Assembly (NCBI GenBank): GCA_033239005.1
Contig: BSQZ01000005.1
Coordinates: 1,578,501-1,642,500, forward strand
Direction: 5' to 3'
DNA length: 64,000 bases
From: Lamellibrachia satsuma
Lineage: Eukaryota; Annelida; Polychaeta; Sabellida; Siboglinidae
In this document: positions 12,501-25,330 of the stretch, in pieces
How the letters are laid out: each line of letters begins with the position of its first letter
Position numbering within the stretch: position 1 is the stretch's first letter
Made by a program: the position numbers and the translations under genes
Notes under the pieces: generated by a model
The model's database searches: none
Told to the model about the DNA's origin: nothing
What the model saw: the letters and a program-made list of their open reading frames with translations, nothing else

Positions 12501-15026
12501 ATAAAAATGTGCTCCAAATAAAGCGAGCGTCTTGCCTAGCCCTAGCCTAGGCCACCGCCAGCTGTGTAAACTCTATAATGGACACCTGTCCATAATGCAT
12601 AGTCCTGGCAGTGTCCGCTATGGACAGGTTTCACTGTACTTGCATTAAATTTTGTGGTTTCAGTGTTAAAATATAAATGGAATAAGAAATGATCATAATA
12701 ATTATGTAAATTGTGTTTTATATTTGCATTGATTGCTTGTGTATATGCATGATGTAATGATCACTTTGCGCCCAGGTCCTTGGAAACCAAGCTCAGAGGC
12801 GCATTAAAACAAGTTGATTAATTATTTAAGTTAAACATCATCGCTACATCATTTAATCATTTAAGTTAAACATCATTGCTACACTCATACCAACAAGAAC
12901 AATCTAGGAAATTAAACATAACAATCATTATTAATTATGCAGGGGGGCGTATAAATTTTTCTGATTTACAGCAAATTCCAAAGAGAATTTGTTTAAAAAT
13001 GCATTAATGAAACTAATTATCACCAACTTTACTACCTTCAAATGATGAGGTGGTTTTTGCTTTCCTTGTAGAACGTTCTGAAGTTTTCTTTTTTGTTGGA
13101 CGCTTGATGGTGTCTTCAAAGTCACTCACTTCATCACTTTCTTCACAATCTTCATCACCACTACTCATATCTGAAATTACTAAATAAATAAAGGGAAAAT
13201 ATTGTATTAAGAGTGCAAATGAACAGGGATAACCAATGTAATATTTCATTTTAATATTATAACTGTTATTCCATAAATATTGATGTTGGTTCTATTTTCC
13301 AGTTGAAGAAAAACAGATTATACAGATGCAAACTTTACAAGAACTTCATGACTTTGAATGCATCCTGATAAAGTCAAACACTTTTGAAACCTTCTTTCTC
13401 CACGCTATATTCTTCGTCGTCATCTTTGTCTACCAAGTTGATTGTTTGGACATCCAAGCCTTGAGGACTTCCCTCTGCTATCTTCAGTGTGGCTTTAGCT
13501 GCAGCTTGCCTCTGTTTCCCGTCTACTGCTTCCCCATTTTCTCCCTTCTCAACTGCTACTTTCTCAGGCCCTAAGAGATAAATACACATAATACTGAACA
13601 AATTCAGTACGGTTACTATGACTACACACCATTCAAAAGCCAAACAAATTACTTTGGAAAAGATCAAGTTAATAAATAATAACTATATACTTACTGCATG
13701 CATAAACATATATATATATATATTCCAATTTATTTCTGAATTCACCCCAGCCCTGATGAATTATGATTGCTGTTACTATCTGTTACTTTAGGATCTATCA
13801 CTATTATTTAAAAAAAGTTCCTGTATTACTGTTAAAAAAAAAATTTCTATTACAATTACATATTACTATTATCCCATGCATTTGCTTTGGAAAAACTCCC
13901 ATGGAATTAATTTGGAATTTGAATTGAATTGGATTTGAATTTAATTGGGATTGAAAGATTTGAGCTGGAATTTGAATTTGAATAGAAACAAATGAATTGA
14001 AAAAAAATGAATTAAATTGGAACTAATTAAATTGAATTGAATTTTAATTTTAATTGATTAAACTGAATTGACCCCAGCCCTGTAATTCATTGGAAGGATA
14101 GTAACTTGTGATGTCTTAGAGGACACCAAGACTATGAAGAAAATAATTGTGTTCAAAGAACTCTGTGACATACCTAACTGTTCTCCAAGTGATGAGGTTT
14201 TACTGGTGCCACAGTTTGGTGACTTTAACTCGTTGTTTGCTGCTGACTTCTCTAGAGCCAACTGAAGGTCTCGCGTGAACAGTTTCTCATCCAGTGACCG
14301 CCTACAATGTGCCATCAACTAACCAGCTTAACCAAACTACCACCATCATGTCACACAGGGTTTTTGTCTATGCCTATACCATCAAGTATATAGTATTAAG
14401 TCACTAAACACATATGAAAAATAATATTAATGTGGGCCCATTGTGGGGGCTTTTATCAATTCAATTCAATATTTTAATCCAGACTCAACAGAGCATGCAC
14501 ACCACACATGCGATCTGAGTTCCATACGTTACTGCACACAATAAAAACAGACTTTAAAATAATATATAGTAATGAGCTGTTGTAGACAATTATATGCAGT
14601 TGTTTCTGTCACATGTATAACAGCTTGTTCCAGTGTTTACAAATTCTTGATGACAAATGCAAGCTTGTGACTAGCATATCCCTTACAATATAATTAGATA
14701 ATCTAGACATCAAACAGAGTGCATAAAAAATGGGTGCTTTTATATTTTAATAAACAAAGAAATCATTTAAAAATATGATATGCAATATGTAATCTATTTA
14801 TAGTAAACTTTTTACCATTAACATTCTACCATATCTGCACTGCTAACTATATAAACATGAATATACATTTTAATGTTTTCCCATAACCAACAGTTTCCTC
14901 ACATAGCAACTTAGCCATTTTTAATTAGTCATTTATTCATGTTAATCATAATTTTACTCACTAACCTATGTGTAATTTAGTAACTGTTTGAACTGCATGT
15001 AGACATGTGGTTCAGAATGGACTGTG

Positions 15027-15073
<47 letters not shown>

Positions 15074-16448
15074 CTATATAAATGTTCTTATTGTTAAAAG
15101 CCCTTAGACATGAAAATACATAATTATATATTTTAAGCTGAACAACACTACCAATTAAAACCATAATGAACATATTATGTTATCATTAACGTTATCATGA
15201 AAATGCATTTGTATAGGCGATGCTGCTAGATATTAACATTTGTCAATAATTTATCCTCCGGGAAAACTACATATTATCTAAATGTCTAAAATGCCAAAAA
15301 ATATGTTGTATCCATGGGGGAAGTGATATGCATAGTACATGTGATAGCAGTAGGTGTCCTACCTGTTCCCCTCCTTCGCTGTAGCAACAGTTTTCAGTTG
15401 GGCATTCTTCCTTGGTTTGGCTTCCTTCTTTGCTCTCTTCTGTGGTGGTGGTGGGGTACAATCTAAAAAAATAATTATAACCTGACAACTGTCAACAGTA
15501 AATTATAATGTATATAATTGCAGATATAATTAAAATCTTCATGGATTACAAATGCGACATTAATATATTACACAATTTCTACACATGTACAGGGATACAT
15601 TGTTTCTTTGTTACACTGTTGCAACATACATTTGCTAACTGTGAATGTCTACAGGTACAAATGCATGAAGAAAAACTAAATAAATGCTATAATTTATTTT
15701 AATAAGTATAACTGAAAACAACATCTTGCTATAATAGCAAACTTTTTCTGATATTAAGAGTATTTATTACCATCAACAAAATCATCTCCATCATCATCAT
15801 CTGTGCTGACCACAGAAAACTTGCTGTAATCTATTTGTTTCCGGGTTCTGCAAACAGATGGTTGATATGTGATTGTAAACGTACAGAGATCATGTACGAT
15901 ATCTCATGATTAAGTAAAAAATTTTGTATAATGGACTTTTGCTATCTAATTTGGAGAAAAACAGCAAGACTTACTTGGGTATTATGTATAAATGTAAATA
16001 TTCGGACACCTAAAGGCCTTACAGTATATTCACAGTCACTGAATATGATATTTGTTTTATAATATATATTCCAGACAGCCCTTTTCTAGGGCTAACGCAG
16101 TCCTGAGTTTTTGTAAGTTTTACAGATACAGATCACCAGCTCTGACTCTGTGAGATCACGATAAGTTACACATTTACAAGTAGAAGGGACCAACATCTTT
16201 TATTGTATCTATTGTCGTAGTACTGAAAGAATGAGGCAAAGTGGGGCGAATGAAATTTCCTGTAAATTTTTAAATGGCAGCAGGTGGATTCAAACCCCAC
16301 TGTCCCTAACACCAATAAAGTAACATTCTGCGTATGTTACACTGTCACTGACGTTTGACAGTACTAGAGCCTACACTGGTGGGGGTCACTCCACTGAGTG
16401 CATTCCAGTCAGAACTTCAGCTTACCTGCTTGAGCGTCGATCAGACAT
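9566..16448 (-). CDS. RAD51AP1: RAD51AP1, RAD51-associated protein 1 (8 coding exons, 311 aa)
   Basis: RAD51AP1 binds DNA and RAD51 and stimulates strand invasion in homologous recombination in the nucleus. Minus-strand coding exons: 16448-16426, 15847-15771, 15462-15363, 14301-14174, 13570-13391, 13170-13036, 12148-11993 and 9702-9566. Phases chain without conflict (2, 1, 2, 1, 1, 1, 1) to a TGA stop. The N-terminus has the family pattern RKQIDYSKF (10-18) followed by an acidic run ending DDFVDD. LDEKLFTRDLQLALE (70-84) matches the conserved central segment. KQRQAAAKA (128-136) and a Ser/Asp/Glu-rich stretch (170-190) precede basic linkers. The C-terminus carries the RAD51-binding motif, seen here as LRLGLSRRANVKPLH (288-302). 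Most of the protein looks disordered and lysine-rich, as is usual. The last intron (9703-11992) holds an internally deleted LINE. The exon-5 donor is the least certain junction. Confidence 0.93.
10278..11852 (-). pseudogene. CR1/Jockey-like LINE, internally deleted copy 1
   Basis: This is in the last intron of RAD51AP1, same strand. It is 5'-truncated: reading starts near 11852 after the endonuclease and runs through the linker (KQTMWRVYRCTRKEEDYAKY) and the reverse transcriptase front (YRPVSLTSVICKLLERLI, IIYLDFQKAFDKVPHQRLL). The text jumps near 10765 from VDGEVSNW straight to the C-terminal QRRAT region, so about 560 bp with the FADD catalytic box is gone. The 3' end keeps the family tail, two copies of TTAAATCTTG. 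Frameshifts and stops are also present. It cannot encode an active enzyme. Confidence 0.88.
12215..12640. mobile_element. MITE with CAGTGAAACCTG-type ends
   Basis: This is in RAD51AP1 intron 6. The ends are inverted: CAGAAAAACCTGCCTTAGCGGATAC at left, and the complement of CAGTGAAACCTGTCCATAGCGGAC at right, followed by TA. These ends resemble pogo/Tc1-type MITEs. No transposase is visible. TSD TA is only clear on the right. Confidence 0.5.
13738..14085. repeat. AATTGAATTG-rich repeat bounded by CACCCCAGCCCTG
   Basis: This is in RAD51AP1 intron 4. Low-complexity GAATTGAATT sequence lies between two direct copies of GAATT(C/G)ACCCCAGCCCTG. It resembles the AATT-rich ends of other elements in the window. 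Confidence 0.4.
15029..15070. repeat. (TA)n microsatellite
   Basis: About 20 TA units in RAD51AP1 intron 3. Confidence 0.95.
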
Positions 16449-18000
16449 TCCGTACTCATTACACTGAAGTCTGAACTACGATTATATCTGTATTCACAAA
16501 ATATGTGTTCACAAACGTTCTTAACGACGAACGCCGGCCCAATGTAAATCCAGTCTAACAGCAGGGAAGTTTGGTCACCACGACTAGAGCGTCCGAGATC
16601 CCTGATTATATTTATGGCATTATGCCGTATTCATATCTACAGCCGGTGAAGCCGAAGAGCGGACGGCAAAATCAAATTTCCCTCCAAATTTATCAATCGT
16701 AACGTTACGACAATAACAAGTACTGATTATTACATTTCATAATAAAATAACCTGTACAATGTCATATTATAAATCATTTAGGTTATTGTATAGCTGCATC
16801 ATTGAACTGTCGCTTTTGAGCAAAATTGAGCAAAAACTGATTTTTTGCGAAAGTATAATATATTGTCAAAAACTTATAGCACAACTTCTAACTGATTGTT
16901 TTGTTGTTAGGTATTCTGGAATATATTAAAAATATATATTTTGGTGGTGGTTATCTCGAATTGTAGGCAGCCATCAGTGGTGTATTTTTGGGGGAGGCCA
17001 TTGGGCCATGGCCTCCTTTGGTTTTTTCCCGTTTTTTTCGTTGCGCTGCTGCATGGTAGTTTGCACCCCTCTTTTGCCTCCTCTCTTTGGCTTTGTGAGA
17101 TCCGAGATACGCCACTGCCTGGCAAACATATAAATATTTTGCGGAAACTGTCAAATTATAGTAAACATATGCTTGTGACAGAAGTTTGCCATACTACATT
17201 AATCTAGGCACTGCGTGCTAAACGGTATACATATACAGAAAGGTTTACAGTGTATTTTATTCTTAAAATGGGATCGTTATGATAGTATCTCACCATATGG
17301 ACATCTTGTGTCTACAATTTGACAGCCTAGCCCTAGGTCTAAGATTTAAAGTTTCTACTCTTTCATAGACAAACAATGTTTTAAACTAAATACGTTTTAC
17401 TTTACATAGCGCTAAACTGAACGCCTACGCCTAAAAGTCCCATTACGGTGTTTAATGGCGTGACCTTTGACACGGAGGGAGCCGGGGAGTATTTTGATCG
17501 AGTGGATGTGTGTAAACTATAGTAAGTTTGGTTGCGTGTAGAGTGGTCGTAAGTTTACTGGCTGCGTGAAAAATGTCAGTGTGACGGTAAAAATTGGTAA
17601 GTGGTATGCAGACACCTTGGAAGATATATTTCCACAAAAGACAAAGTTCAACAAGTACGCATAGTCATAGTGATAAGTAAACCAAACCATTTTTTTTACT
17701 TTTGTTTTGAACCTTGATCTTCGACTTCGTTCACTTTTTTACCCTTGTTGAAAAGACAACATTACGTCGATTGATATGCCTATGCAATGCCTATGCCTGT
17801 TAAACACTAGTTAGTACTGATCGAGTAGTGTGAATAGTGAGTAGACTTAGTATTAGTCTTAGGTTTAGCACTGCCACTGCCACTGCAACTGCTCATGCCA
17901 GCTGGGACTTGTGTCTGACAGTGACAGTGTACCATGCCATCAAAAACTCAACTGTCCATACCTCCAAACTCCTTGCAAGTAATGAAACTACTACACTCTG
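16449..18000. other. RAD51AP1 5' flank and spacer
   Basis: The first 250 bases are CpG-richer and should hold the RAD51AP1 promoter. An upstream ATG (16458-16456) opens a short out-of-frame reading overlapping the RAD51AP1 start. A possible 145-bp MITE lies at 16970-17118 with CAGTGGYGTAT ends. A tRNA-like B-box (GGTTTGAATCC on the minus strand) sits near 16270-16300 and suggests a SINE remnant. I see no gene. Confidence 0.4.
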
Positions 18001-18835
18001 TACAGATTACAAGACTGGGCTGAAAACTGGCAGTTGAAATTTCACCCAGATAAATGCAAAGTTCTAAGAATTGGACATGGACACCCAGAATTTACTTATA
18101 CTTTGACAACAGAAACAGGTGCAAATCCTCTGGAGTGTAGCCGTGTAGAGAAAGACCTGGGCATCCTAGTTGATGACCAGTTAAAATTTACACAACAGGT
18201 ACAGCAGGCAGTGTCAAAAACAAATAGATTGCTGGGTGTAATACGACGAACATATCAATACTTGGACAGGACAACCTTTCTACATTTATATAAGGGACTA
18301 GTCCGTCCTACTTTGGAATACGGAGTGGTAGTCTGGTCACCACAGTACCAGCATGATATTGATGCTCTGGAGGCTGTCCAGAGAAGAGCTAGTAGGATGG
18401 TCCCAGTACTGAGACATTTAGATTACGAATCTAGATTAAAGGCATTAAATTTACCAACACTGACCTATCGTCGTTTACGAGGAGATATTATTGATGTGTA
18501 TAAATACTTGCATGGCATTTTTACCTTTTTGCACGATATGTTTAACAAAGACTTGTACGAAGGCACACGGGGTCATTCTCTAAAGTTGTTCAAGGACCGA
18601 AGTAAACGGGAATTAAGGAGGCATTTCTTTAGCCAGAGAGTCATTAATATTTGGAATTCACTTCCGGACACCGTCGTCACTGCACCGTCAGTAAATACGC
18701 TTAAAAATCGACTAGACAAATACTGGCGAAACCAGGCAGTCAAATATGACTACAAAGTCACACTAAGACTAACTAAGAGCGGTACATAGGCAGATTTTGC
18801 CTGAAGACCGAAGAGGATATGTATGTATGTATGTA
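18001..18835 (+). pseudogene. LINE reverse-transcriptase C-terminal fragment (family B)
   Basis: An open stretch (18001-18789) begins inside the RT thumb (RLQDWAENWQLKFHPDKCK) and continues through DLGILVDDQLKF, LYKGLVRPTLEYGVVVWSP, QRRASRMVP and LRGDIIDVYKYL to a stop, then ends at a TATG microsatellite (18817-18834). It is typical of CR1/Jockey-group LINEs. It is 5'-truncated, with no catalytic palm. It is distinct from the four-copy family A by sequence and by its 3' tail. Confidence 0.85.
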
Positions 18836-19139
18836 ATTGTATGCACAACACTGGAGACTGCCAACCAACTCTCCATTTCTTTCTTTCTTTTGTTCATTCA
18901 CTCAGTCCTCTTTATTCCTACTGCTGGCGGCAGCACTGGGCACTGGAACTGGAGCATATAAGGCCTCAACAGATCTCCCCCTACCGCACAGCACAGTCAT
19001 GGGCTATGTCAACTTTTCCTCTCCTTAAGTTACATTTCTACACGCACACTATCATCTGTTTTCTTTCTCCCGCATATACGTCACTTTTCTCTTTCTGCAC
19101 CTTGGCACATACACACCAAGTTTATACACCTTGAAGAGA

Positions 19140-19384
19140 GGGAAAACTATTAACCGGAAGAAGCAGTTCATTCCTGATCTTCCCAGCCAGCTTAATTTCT
19201 TCTTCCACAGTTCTTCGCCAGGTGCCCAGTGGTCTGCGCTTCCTCTTTTTTCAGATGGTGTCTGTTTGGCAAAGCCGTCCATGCAGAGAACATGGCCAAG
19301 CCATCTCCACCTACTTTGTTTCACCTCACTGATGATCTTGTCCCGTTCTGAGATTTCCTTGTTGGTCAGGTAGTAGAAGTACAT
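19140..19384 (-). pseudogene. LINE C-terminal relic (WLGHVLCM type)
   Basis: A minus-strand reading gives LTNKEISERDKI, then RWRWLGHVLCMDG and GEELWKKKLSW. The pattern RxxWLGHVLRM...GxPxxxWxx is common at the C-terminus of endonuclease-reverse transcriptases of another LINE clade. Only this tail remains. Confidence 0.55.
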
Positions 19385-19389
19385 AGTAT

Positions 19390-20095
19390 CTCCAAGTTCT
19401 TATGACACTCACTAATACAAGAATGCGTATTGGATGTGTCTTGTAGAGACGCGGTGGGTGGAACAGAGGTAGAACATCAGAATCTCTTCAACTCAGATTA
19501 CCTCATAATGGACAGTGATTGGATTGCAATGATGGAATTATAAGAATGGACAGCTTTTGCATAACAATTGCAGCATGGCTGGATGCTTCCATGAGAAGTT
19601 GAAACGGTGTTTGCATGAGCAAGTCTGCTGGTCAGGCAACGGTGGCACTTCCTGTTATTTGACCAGGAGCGTAGATATTTGTTGGGGATGGGGGATTCAC
19701 ATTAGTGCATCCTCTACTTGAACATTTGTGTCAAGGGAGAACATATCTGTTACATTAAATGTAATTAGTTAGTAGTCAATTTGTGTTTATTTCAGTTAAT
19801 TAATCACACTTGGCCATTCTCACACCCATTTAAAGGATGATAATCTATTAGACCTTACTGAAAACCTTGGCCAGATTAGCCTCTTATCTAATATGGTCTA
19901 ATGAGCTGCCTGATTAGTCAACAGGCAAGTTGTATCTACAATTTGACAGTCTAGGTCCCATTGTTTTTTTTACAAATGTAGTAAGTAGGGTGGTAGGTTA
20001 TGTAATGTTACGCAATTTGACAAATTGTGATATTTGTCTTTTCATGAGTCCATACTTATAGGTGAAATTTGTGTGTGTTTACATTGGTATATGAC
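19390..20095. other. Non-coding spacer
   Basis: I see no gene, array or recognisable element here. Confidence 0.4.
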
Positions 20096-20098
20096 TCA

Positions 20099-21094
20099 AG
20101 CTTAGGTTCAGGTGCAAATGTATTTGCATTTGAAAATGTCACATTTACATTTAAATGCGGTGTTTAAAAACTTTTTTGCAAGATTTAGTGTTGTCCCCTT
20201 TGTATTTGAATCAAAAACATTTGTATTTGAAGATTTGATTTTTCAAATGCAATTTCAAATAAGAACAGTATTAAAATAGACCATGAATATAGTTTGTATG
20301 TATTTACCATGGAATCTATTAAACACTATGGTTCAAATAAAGATAGCAATATCCTTTGTTTGTATATCTTTATGAGTGCAACTGATACATGTCTGAACTT
20401 ATGATCAGCTCAGATTCACCTATGATAGGGTGTGATGAGCTTACTTTTAAGTCAATACAGGCTGTAGCTCCTGCTCTAAGTGAACATTTATAATTGGTTT
20501 GTCCTTTGCTTTGTGCGTGTGTTAGTGTTTTTAATGTGTGGAAGCCACTGATTGCCACCACAACACAAGTGTGTAATTGGCTTGCTAATCCTGCATTGTT
20601 TAATTGAGCAGGTTTTTCTGAAACCAAGACGTTATCAACCTACAAGTATTTTACTGTTGTCTGAATAATGGTTTAGCCATTGTGTGTGCATTGTGTATTG
20701 CCCCCTGGCTGTTACTAACTTAACAGACATAGGGTAACAACATGTTAACAATTGGATTAAGATGCAAACAAACCTTATTTTGTGTAAGTTTGCAGTGATA
20801 TGTGTAACACAAAAGTAACAACCTATTATAAATTACATTAAAATCTATTAAGTACTATTACTTTTGAAAAAATCTCAGCTATTAAAAAATTAACATCTAG
20901 CAGGTCATTTTTATTTTGTAATCAAGCATCTGTTTTATGTAGCTAGACTGAATAAAGTTGATGAAACTAATTTGTGCTTTGATGACAAACAGTTGTATTT
21001 AAATGCAGTCATGTATGAGCACATTTGCATTTTATTATAGCAAACCCAAAAAAATTGCATTAAAATGCATTGGCTCGCATTTCAACCCAAGCCT
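20099..21094. mobile_element. 1.0-kb non-autonomous DNA element (copy 2, inverted)
   Basis: The ends are inverted versions of AGGCTTGGGTTGAAATGC / AGCTTAGGTTCAGGTGC, followed inward by ATTTGCATTTAAATG-rich DNA. The interior (20420-20720) is the inverse complement of 5730-6030 in the element at 5435-6549, for example CTGTAGCTCCTGCTCTAAG and TTGGCTTGCTAAT. No coding region is readable. Confidence 0.5.
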
Positions 21095-21864
21095 AGTATA
21101 TGCATAGTACCATTGTTTTTGACAAGTGTACTTAGTAGGTTATGCAATGTTACTATAGAGTGTGTTTTCTGTGCTTCTCCTCTTACATGTGTATCGGGTG
21201 TTAAACTTTCTATGAATTACCTGCTATGAGCTACCAAGTTATCCCGTCCTAAATCTCCATATGAAATTCTACAGTTTGCATGACCAATGCTTCCTAACTG
21301 TGGGGCCTAATGTAATGGTAAATGATCTGATAAAATCACACTGACAGAGTAATATATTGTGCATCATGAAAAAGTCATAATTGCGAGTGTTTTTGTACTT
21401 CGAGTCATTCATGTTGGCTTTCCCCAGATTACCCTATAATTGAAACAGCCCAATACTGATGTATTGCGAATAAATTGCATCCAGTAATTGAAAATGTGTG
21501 CACCACAAACTGGAAACTTGTTTGTCTGAGGTCTATACCACATTCACACCATGCATTAAACCTACTGGAATAAATTCATATACATTTGTGTGGAAACTGA
21601 TTTTGTAGTTCATTCAGAATTGTTTATATAATAAAATTATGTGACTAGTTGTTATTACCATAACAATGAGTGAAATAGGAATCATTCTGAATGAAGTATG
21701 AAATTGGCTTGAATACCAAAGCAACATTGAGTTTACTTACTTCTGGTTCAATACAAGTTCTTTTTTTACTGTGCAAATATATTTAATATATTGCATTCAG
21801 ACTTAGCACAAATTTCATGTTGGTGGAGAATACGGGTAGAGAGATGGGCTAATGTTGAGCATCA

Positions 21865-21918
21865 TTTGCACTATAGTAAGAACAATTTGATTTTACAAGT
21901 GTTTTAATTCAGATCTGG

Positions 21919-21976
<58 letters not shown>

Positions 21977-22033
21977 GTGCCAGATCTGAATTAAAACACT
22001 TGTAAAATCAAATTGTTCTTACTATAGAGCAAA
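21865..22033. repeat. Hairpin element with (AT)n core
   Basis: Arms of about 55 bp (21865-21920 and 21975-22033) are near-perfect inverse complements (for example CAGATCTGGCACA / TGTGCCAGATCTG) around an (AT)n run. It could be a foldback MITE or an AT-mediated inversion. It is non-coding. Confidence 0.85.
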
Positions 22034-22046
22034 TATATATATATTA

Positions 22047-22047
<1 letters not shown>

Positions 22048-22112
<65 letters not shown>
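22048..22112. repeat. (AT)n microsatellite
   Basis: A long AT dinucleotide run directly follows the hairpin element. Confidence 0.95.
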
Positions 22113-22116
<4 letters not shown>

Positions 22117-22221
22117 GCCGTCAGAGTCTTGATGCTGGAGTCACATGAGACTCCCATAACTAAATATACAGGTGTATTAAATATATATATATATATATAT
22201 ATACATATGTGTATATGAATA

Positions 22222-22360
22222 TGTGTGTATATATACACACCTGTATATCTAGTCATGTGAATCTTGTGTGATTCTAACATCAACACTGCAGCTTTGTGTT
22301 GATGCTTGAGTCATACGAGATTCACATGACTAGATATACAGGTGTGTATATACACACACA
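22222..22360. repeat. Second hairpin element, end ATATACAGGTGT
   Basis: Left arm 22222-22285 and right arm 22296-22358 are inverse complements (ACACCTGTATATCTAGTCATG / CATGACTAGATATACAGGTGT) around a short loop. A related, diverged arm lies at 22115-22175. A CACG/CA microsatellite follows (22350-22410). Confidence 0.8.
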
Positions 22361-22404
<44 letters not shown>

Positions 22405-22987
22405 CACACATTCATCAAGTCATGATTAATTTCCAGTAGTCATTTGATTGATTGTCAATAAGGTTCAGGTTGTGAAATGCAGGTCAGTTTAGTGAAATTC
22501 ATGAGTTAAATTGACATGTTTGTGGTATAGGAGCTTCTAATATTTTTTTTTTACTTAAAACGATTTCCACTGGTTAACTGATACAGAGCTAGTAGATTTA
22601 TTTGTCTGTATTTAATTGCAGTAAAGTGGTCTCTGTATATGTTATAAACTAGCCTACTTTATTTCATCGCCAAATCGTGTCTTCCAAAATATTAAGAGAT
22701 GAAAGATCACGATAGTAACATGTTTGGAAAGATTTATTCAACATAAAGCATGTGTAACGTAATCCATAGTTTGATCGAAGTGGGCACATGACAAGACAGA
22801 GGGTATCCAAGACAGAACATGTTGCATCTTATCTGAAACTCAACAGGTTAAAATGCAGTTTTTGACAATGAGATGATCAAATAGTTGATAGTTGTGATAT
22901 ATTTATGGATGCCAGCACCATAAGGTCTGCAGTTCAAAACCATTTCTATGTGTAATCTGTTATGCCTGTTTTACATGTTTTAATCTA

Positions 22988-24487
22988 CTATAGTCAGTAT
23001 ACCACTTGCAATAGTGTTCAACTTGGCATTAAAAGAGAGAGTTGTTCCTTTTGAATGGAAAGAAGCAAATATCATACCATTATTTAAAAAGGGTTCAAGA
23101 GATAAGTCAGAGAATTACAGACCAGTGAGTTTAACGTCAGTGATTTGTAAATTATTAGACAGGTTAATTAAATTCCATATGGTGGACTTCCTTGTTAGAC
23201 ATAAATTATTAAATTCATCTCAACATGGATTCCTAAAAGCGAGGTCATGCTTAACAAATATGTTATGTTTTTTGGAAGAAATCACTAAGTGGATAGACGA
23301 GAGATCGCCAGTAGATATTATCTACTTAGATTTTCAGAAAGCTTTTGACAACGTACCACATCAAAGATTACTACTTAAATTAAAAGCCCTTGGTATCAGG
23401 GATGGCATAATTGACTGGATAGAACAATGGCTAACTGACAGAAGACAGCGTGTTGTAGTAGATGGAGAAGTTTCAAACTGGAAGTCAGTTTTGAATGGGG
23501 TACCACAAGGATCAGTATTAGGACCTTTATTATTCTTAATATATATAAATGACTTGGACGACAATATAACAAGTAACGTACTGAAATTTGCAGATGACAC
23601 AAAAGTGTTCAGAAAGGTTACCACTGATGGTGATAAACAACATTTACAAAATGATCTAGACAGATTAGTAAAATGGTCTGAGAAATGGCAGATGTTATCC
23701 AATTTGGGGAAATGTAAATGCCTACATACAGGACATGGGAACTTGGATGTAAACTATAAAATGGGAGATACTGTTCTGGGTACTACTGTAAAAGAAAAGA
23801 GTTATAATAAGCGCTGATATGAAAGTTTCAGAGCAGTGTGGTATTGCAGCTTCAAAGGGTAATGAAATTCTTAGGTTGATTAGGAGAAACTAACATACAA
23901 GGAAAAAAGCTAATTATACCTCCGTGTAAAGCAATAGTTAGACCCCATTTAGAATACTGTATACAAGCATGGAGACCATATCATAAGAAGGATATAGATA
24001 CGCTTGAACGCATACAGAGGAGAGCAACTAAACTTATTCCAGAACTGAGAGACCTTTGTTATGAAGAATGCCTGAAAGAATGTGGTTTAACAACTCTAGA
24101 GACAAGGAGGTTAAGAGGAGATCAGATTGAGGTTTTTTAAGATATTGAATGGGTATGAAAATATTGATAGAAATATGTTTTTCTCACTCAAGAAAGATAG
24201 CAGAACTAGAGGACACAAGGTAATATTAGTAAAGGATCAGTGTAGATTGGATATCAGGAAGTACTCATTCTCACAGAGGACAATAAATGAATTGAGCAAA
24301 TTGTCTATGGATTGTGTAACTGTTAGCAGCGTGAATATGTTTAAAAACAGGGTTGACACATATCTCAGGAGGGTGGGTTACACATAGATGAATATTGTTG
24401 GACTCTCGATAAGCCAATGGCTTCCTTGTCCACTTGCCATCTGGGCCTTTGGCTTAGATGGCAAATCTTATTAAATCTTGTTAAATA
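22988..24487 (+). pseudogene. CR1/Jockey-like LINE copy 2
   Basis: It is 5'-truncated at the RT front. It reads FKKGSRDKSENYRPVSLTSV, YLDFQKAFDNVPHQRLL, the palm motif FADDTK and the C-terminal QRRATKLIPELRDL. A short deletion near 23805 (within the EKDLGVT segment) and another indel near 23890 break the frame, so the C-terminal part resumes in other frames up to RRVGYT. The 3' tail with TTAAATCTTG repeats is present, ending near 24487. Confidence 0.9.
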
Positions 24488-25079
24488 TGCTGTAAATGGT
24501 AGTACTGGATAGTTGTTACCATTGTTATTATTTTTATATCTGCATGTATTTGTATGTGTCATGCTTGTTGTTTAATCAGGTAGCTTGTATCACTCCTGTT
24601 ACTGGGTTCTCGGACCTGTTAGAACTTAAATAGATTAAATTAAATAAAAACAAGTTACTAAATACTGCTAAGATAGGGACTTGCCATTCATACTTTTAAC
24701 TGAAATAATGGAGGTATTGTTAATGATGATATCATTATTTGTTTTGACATATAATCCATGTAACAATGACCTTGTTATTACACTTGTACTACAGTCATTA
24801 CCATTTCTTGTCACCACACCTGGTATTTATAGGCTGGCTGGCTGGCTGCAGGACAGTACTGTTGGAATGCAATATATCTACACCACTAACACACACCTGC
24901 CAGGACATCCCAGGACACAGTCAGGTATTATTGTTTGAACTCTCCTTAAACTACCGTTGTTTAGTTTTGTTTTACATTGTAATACTAAACTTATTGTTTG
25001 TTCAGTAACAGTTGATGGGTTATGTTTTGACAAGTAAACATGAATAGTCTTGTTGTCATCTCGTGATCCTGTGGAGTCC
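24488..25079. other. Non-coding spacer
   Basis: I see no gene. A CTGG short repeat lies at 24832-24848. Confidence 0.35.
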
Positions 25080-25330
25080 CAACCAAAAGGAGCCAGAGCG
25101 CCATGGCCAACCTGGCCGTGTCTCAACCGCCTCAGGACTGGTGTTGTAGACAAGATGCCAATATATAATGTGACTGTGGAGAGGATCCCCAAATGATGCT
25201 ACATCTATTGGAATGCCCTCTCCTACCAGAATCTTGCAGTCCAGATGACTTGGCAATGTACACAACTCCTGTGCCAGAGGTTGTGTGCTGCAGTGGCGGG
25301 GAAAGTGTAGTGACTGGAGAAGAAGAAGTC
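25080..25330 (+). pseudogene. LINE C-terminal zinc-motif relic
   Basis: Readings on the plus strand give NRLRTGVV and, after a frame change, CDCGEDPQMMLHLLECPLL...DDLAMY. The pattern RLRTG...CxCGExPQTxxHLLxCPL...DL is the C-terminal zinc-type motif of a common animal LINE group. The fragment is frameshifted and has no RT domain. Confidence 0.5.

Noticed and set aside
16270..16345. tRNA-like B-box sequence (GGTTTGAATCC on minus strand)
   Set aside because: No cloverleaf, no paired acceptor stem and no A-box at the right spacing; at most a SINE fragment, so not called as a tRNA gene.
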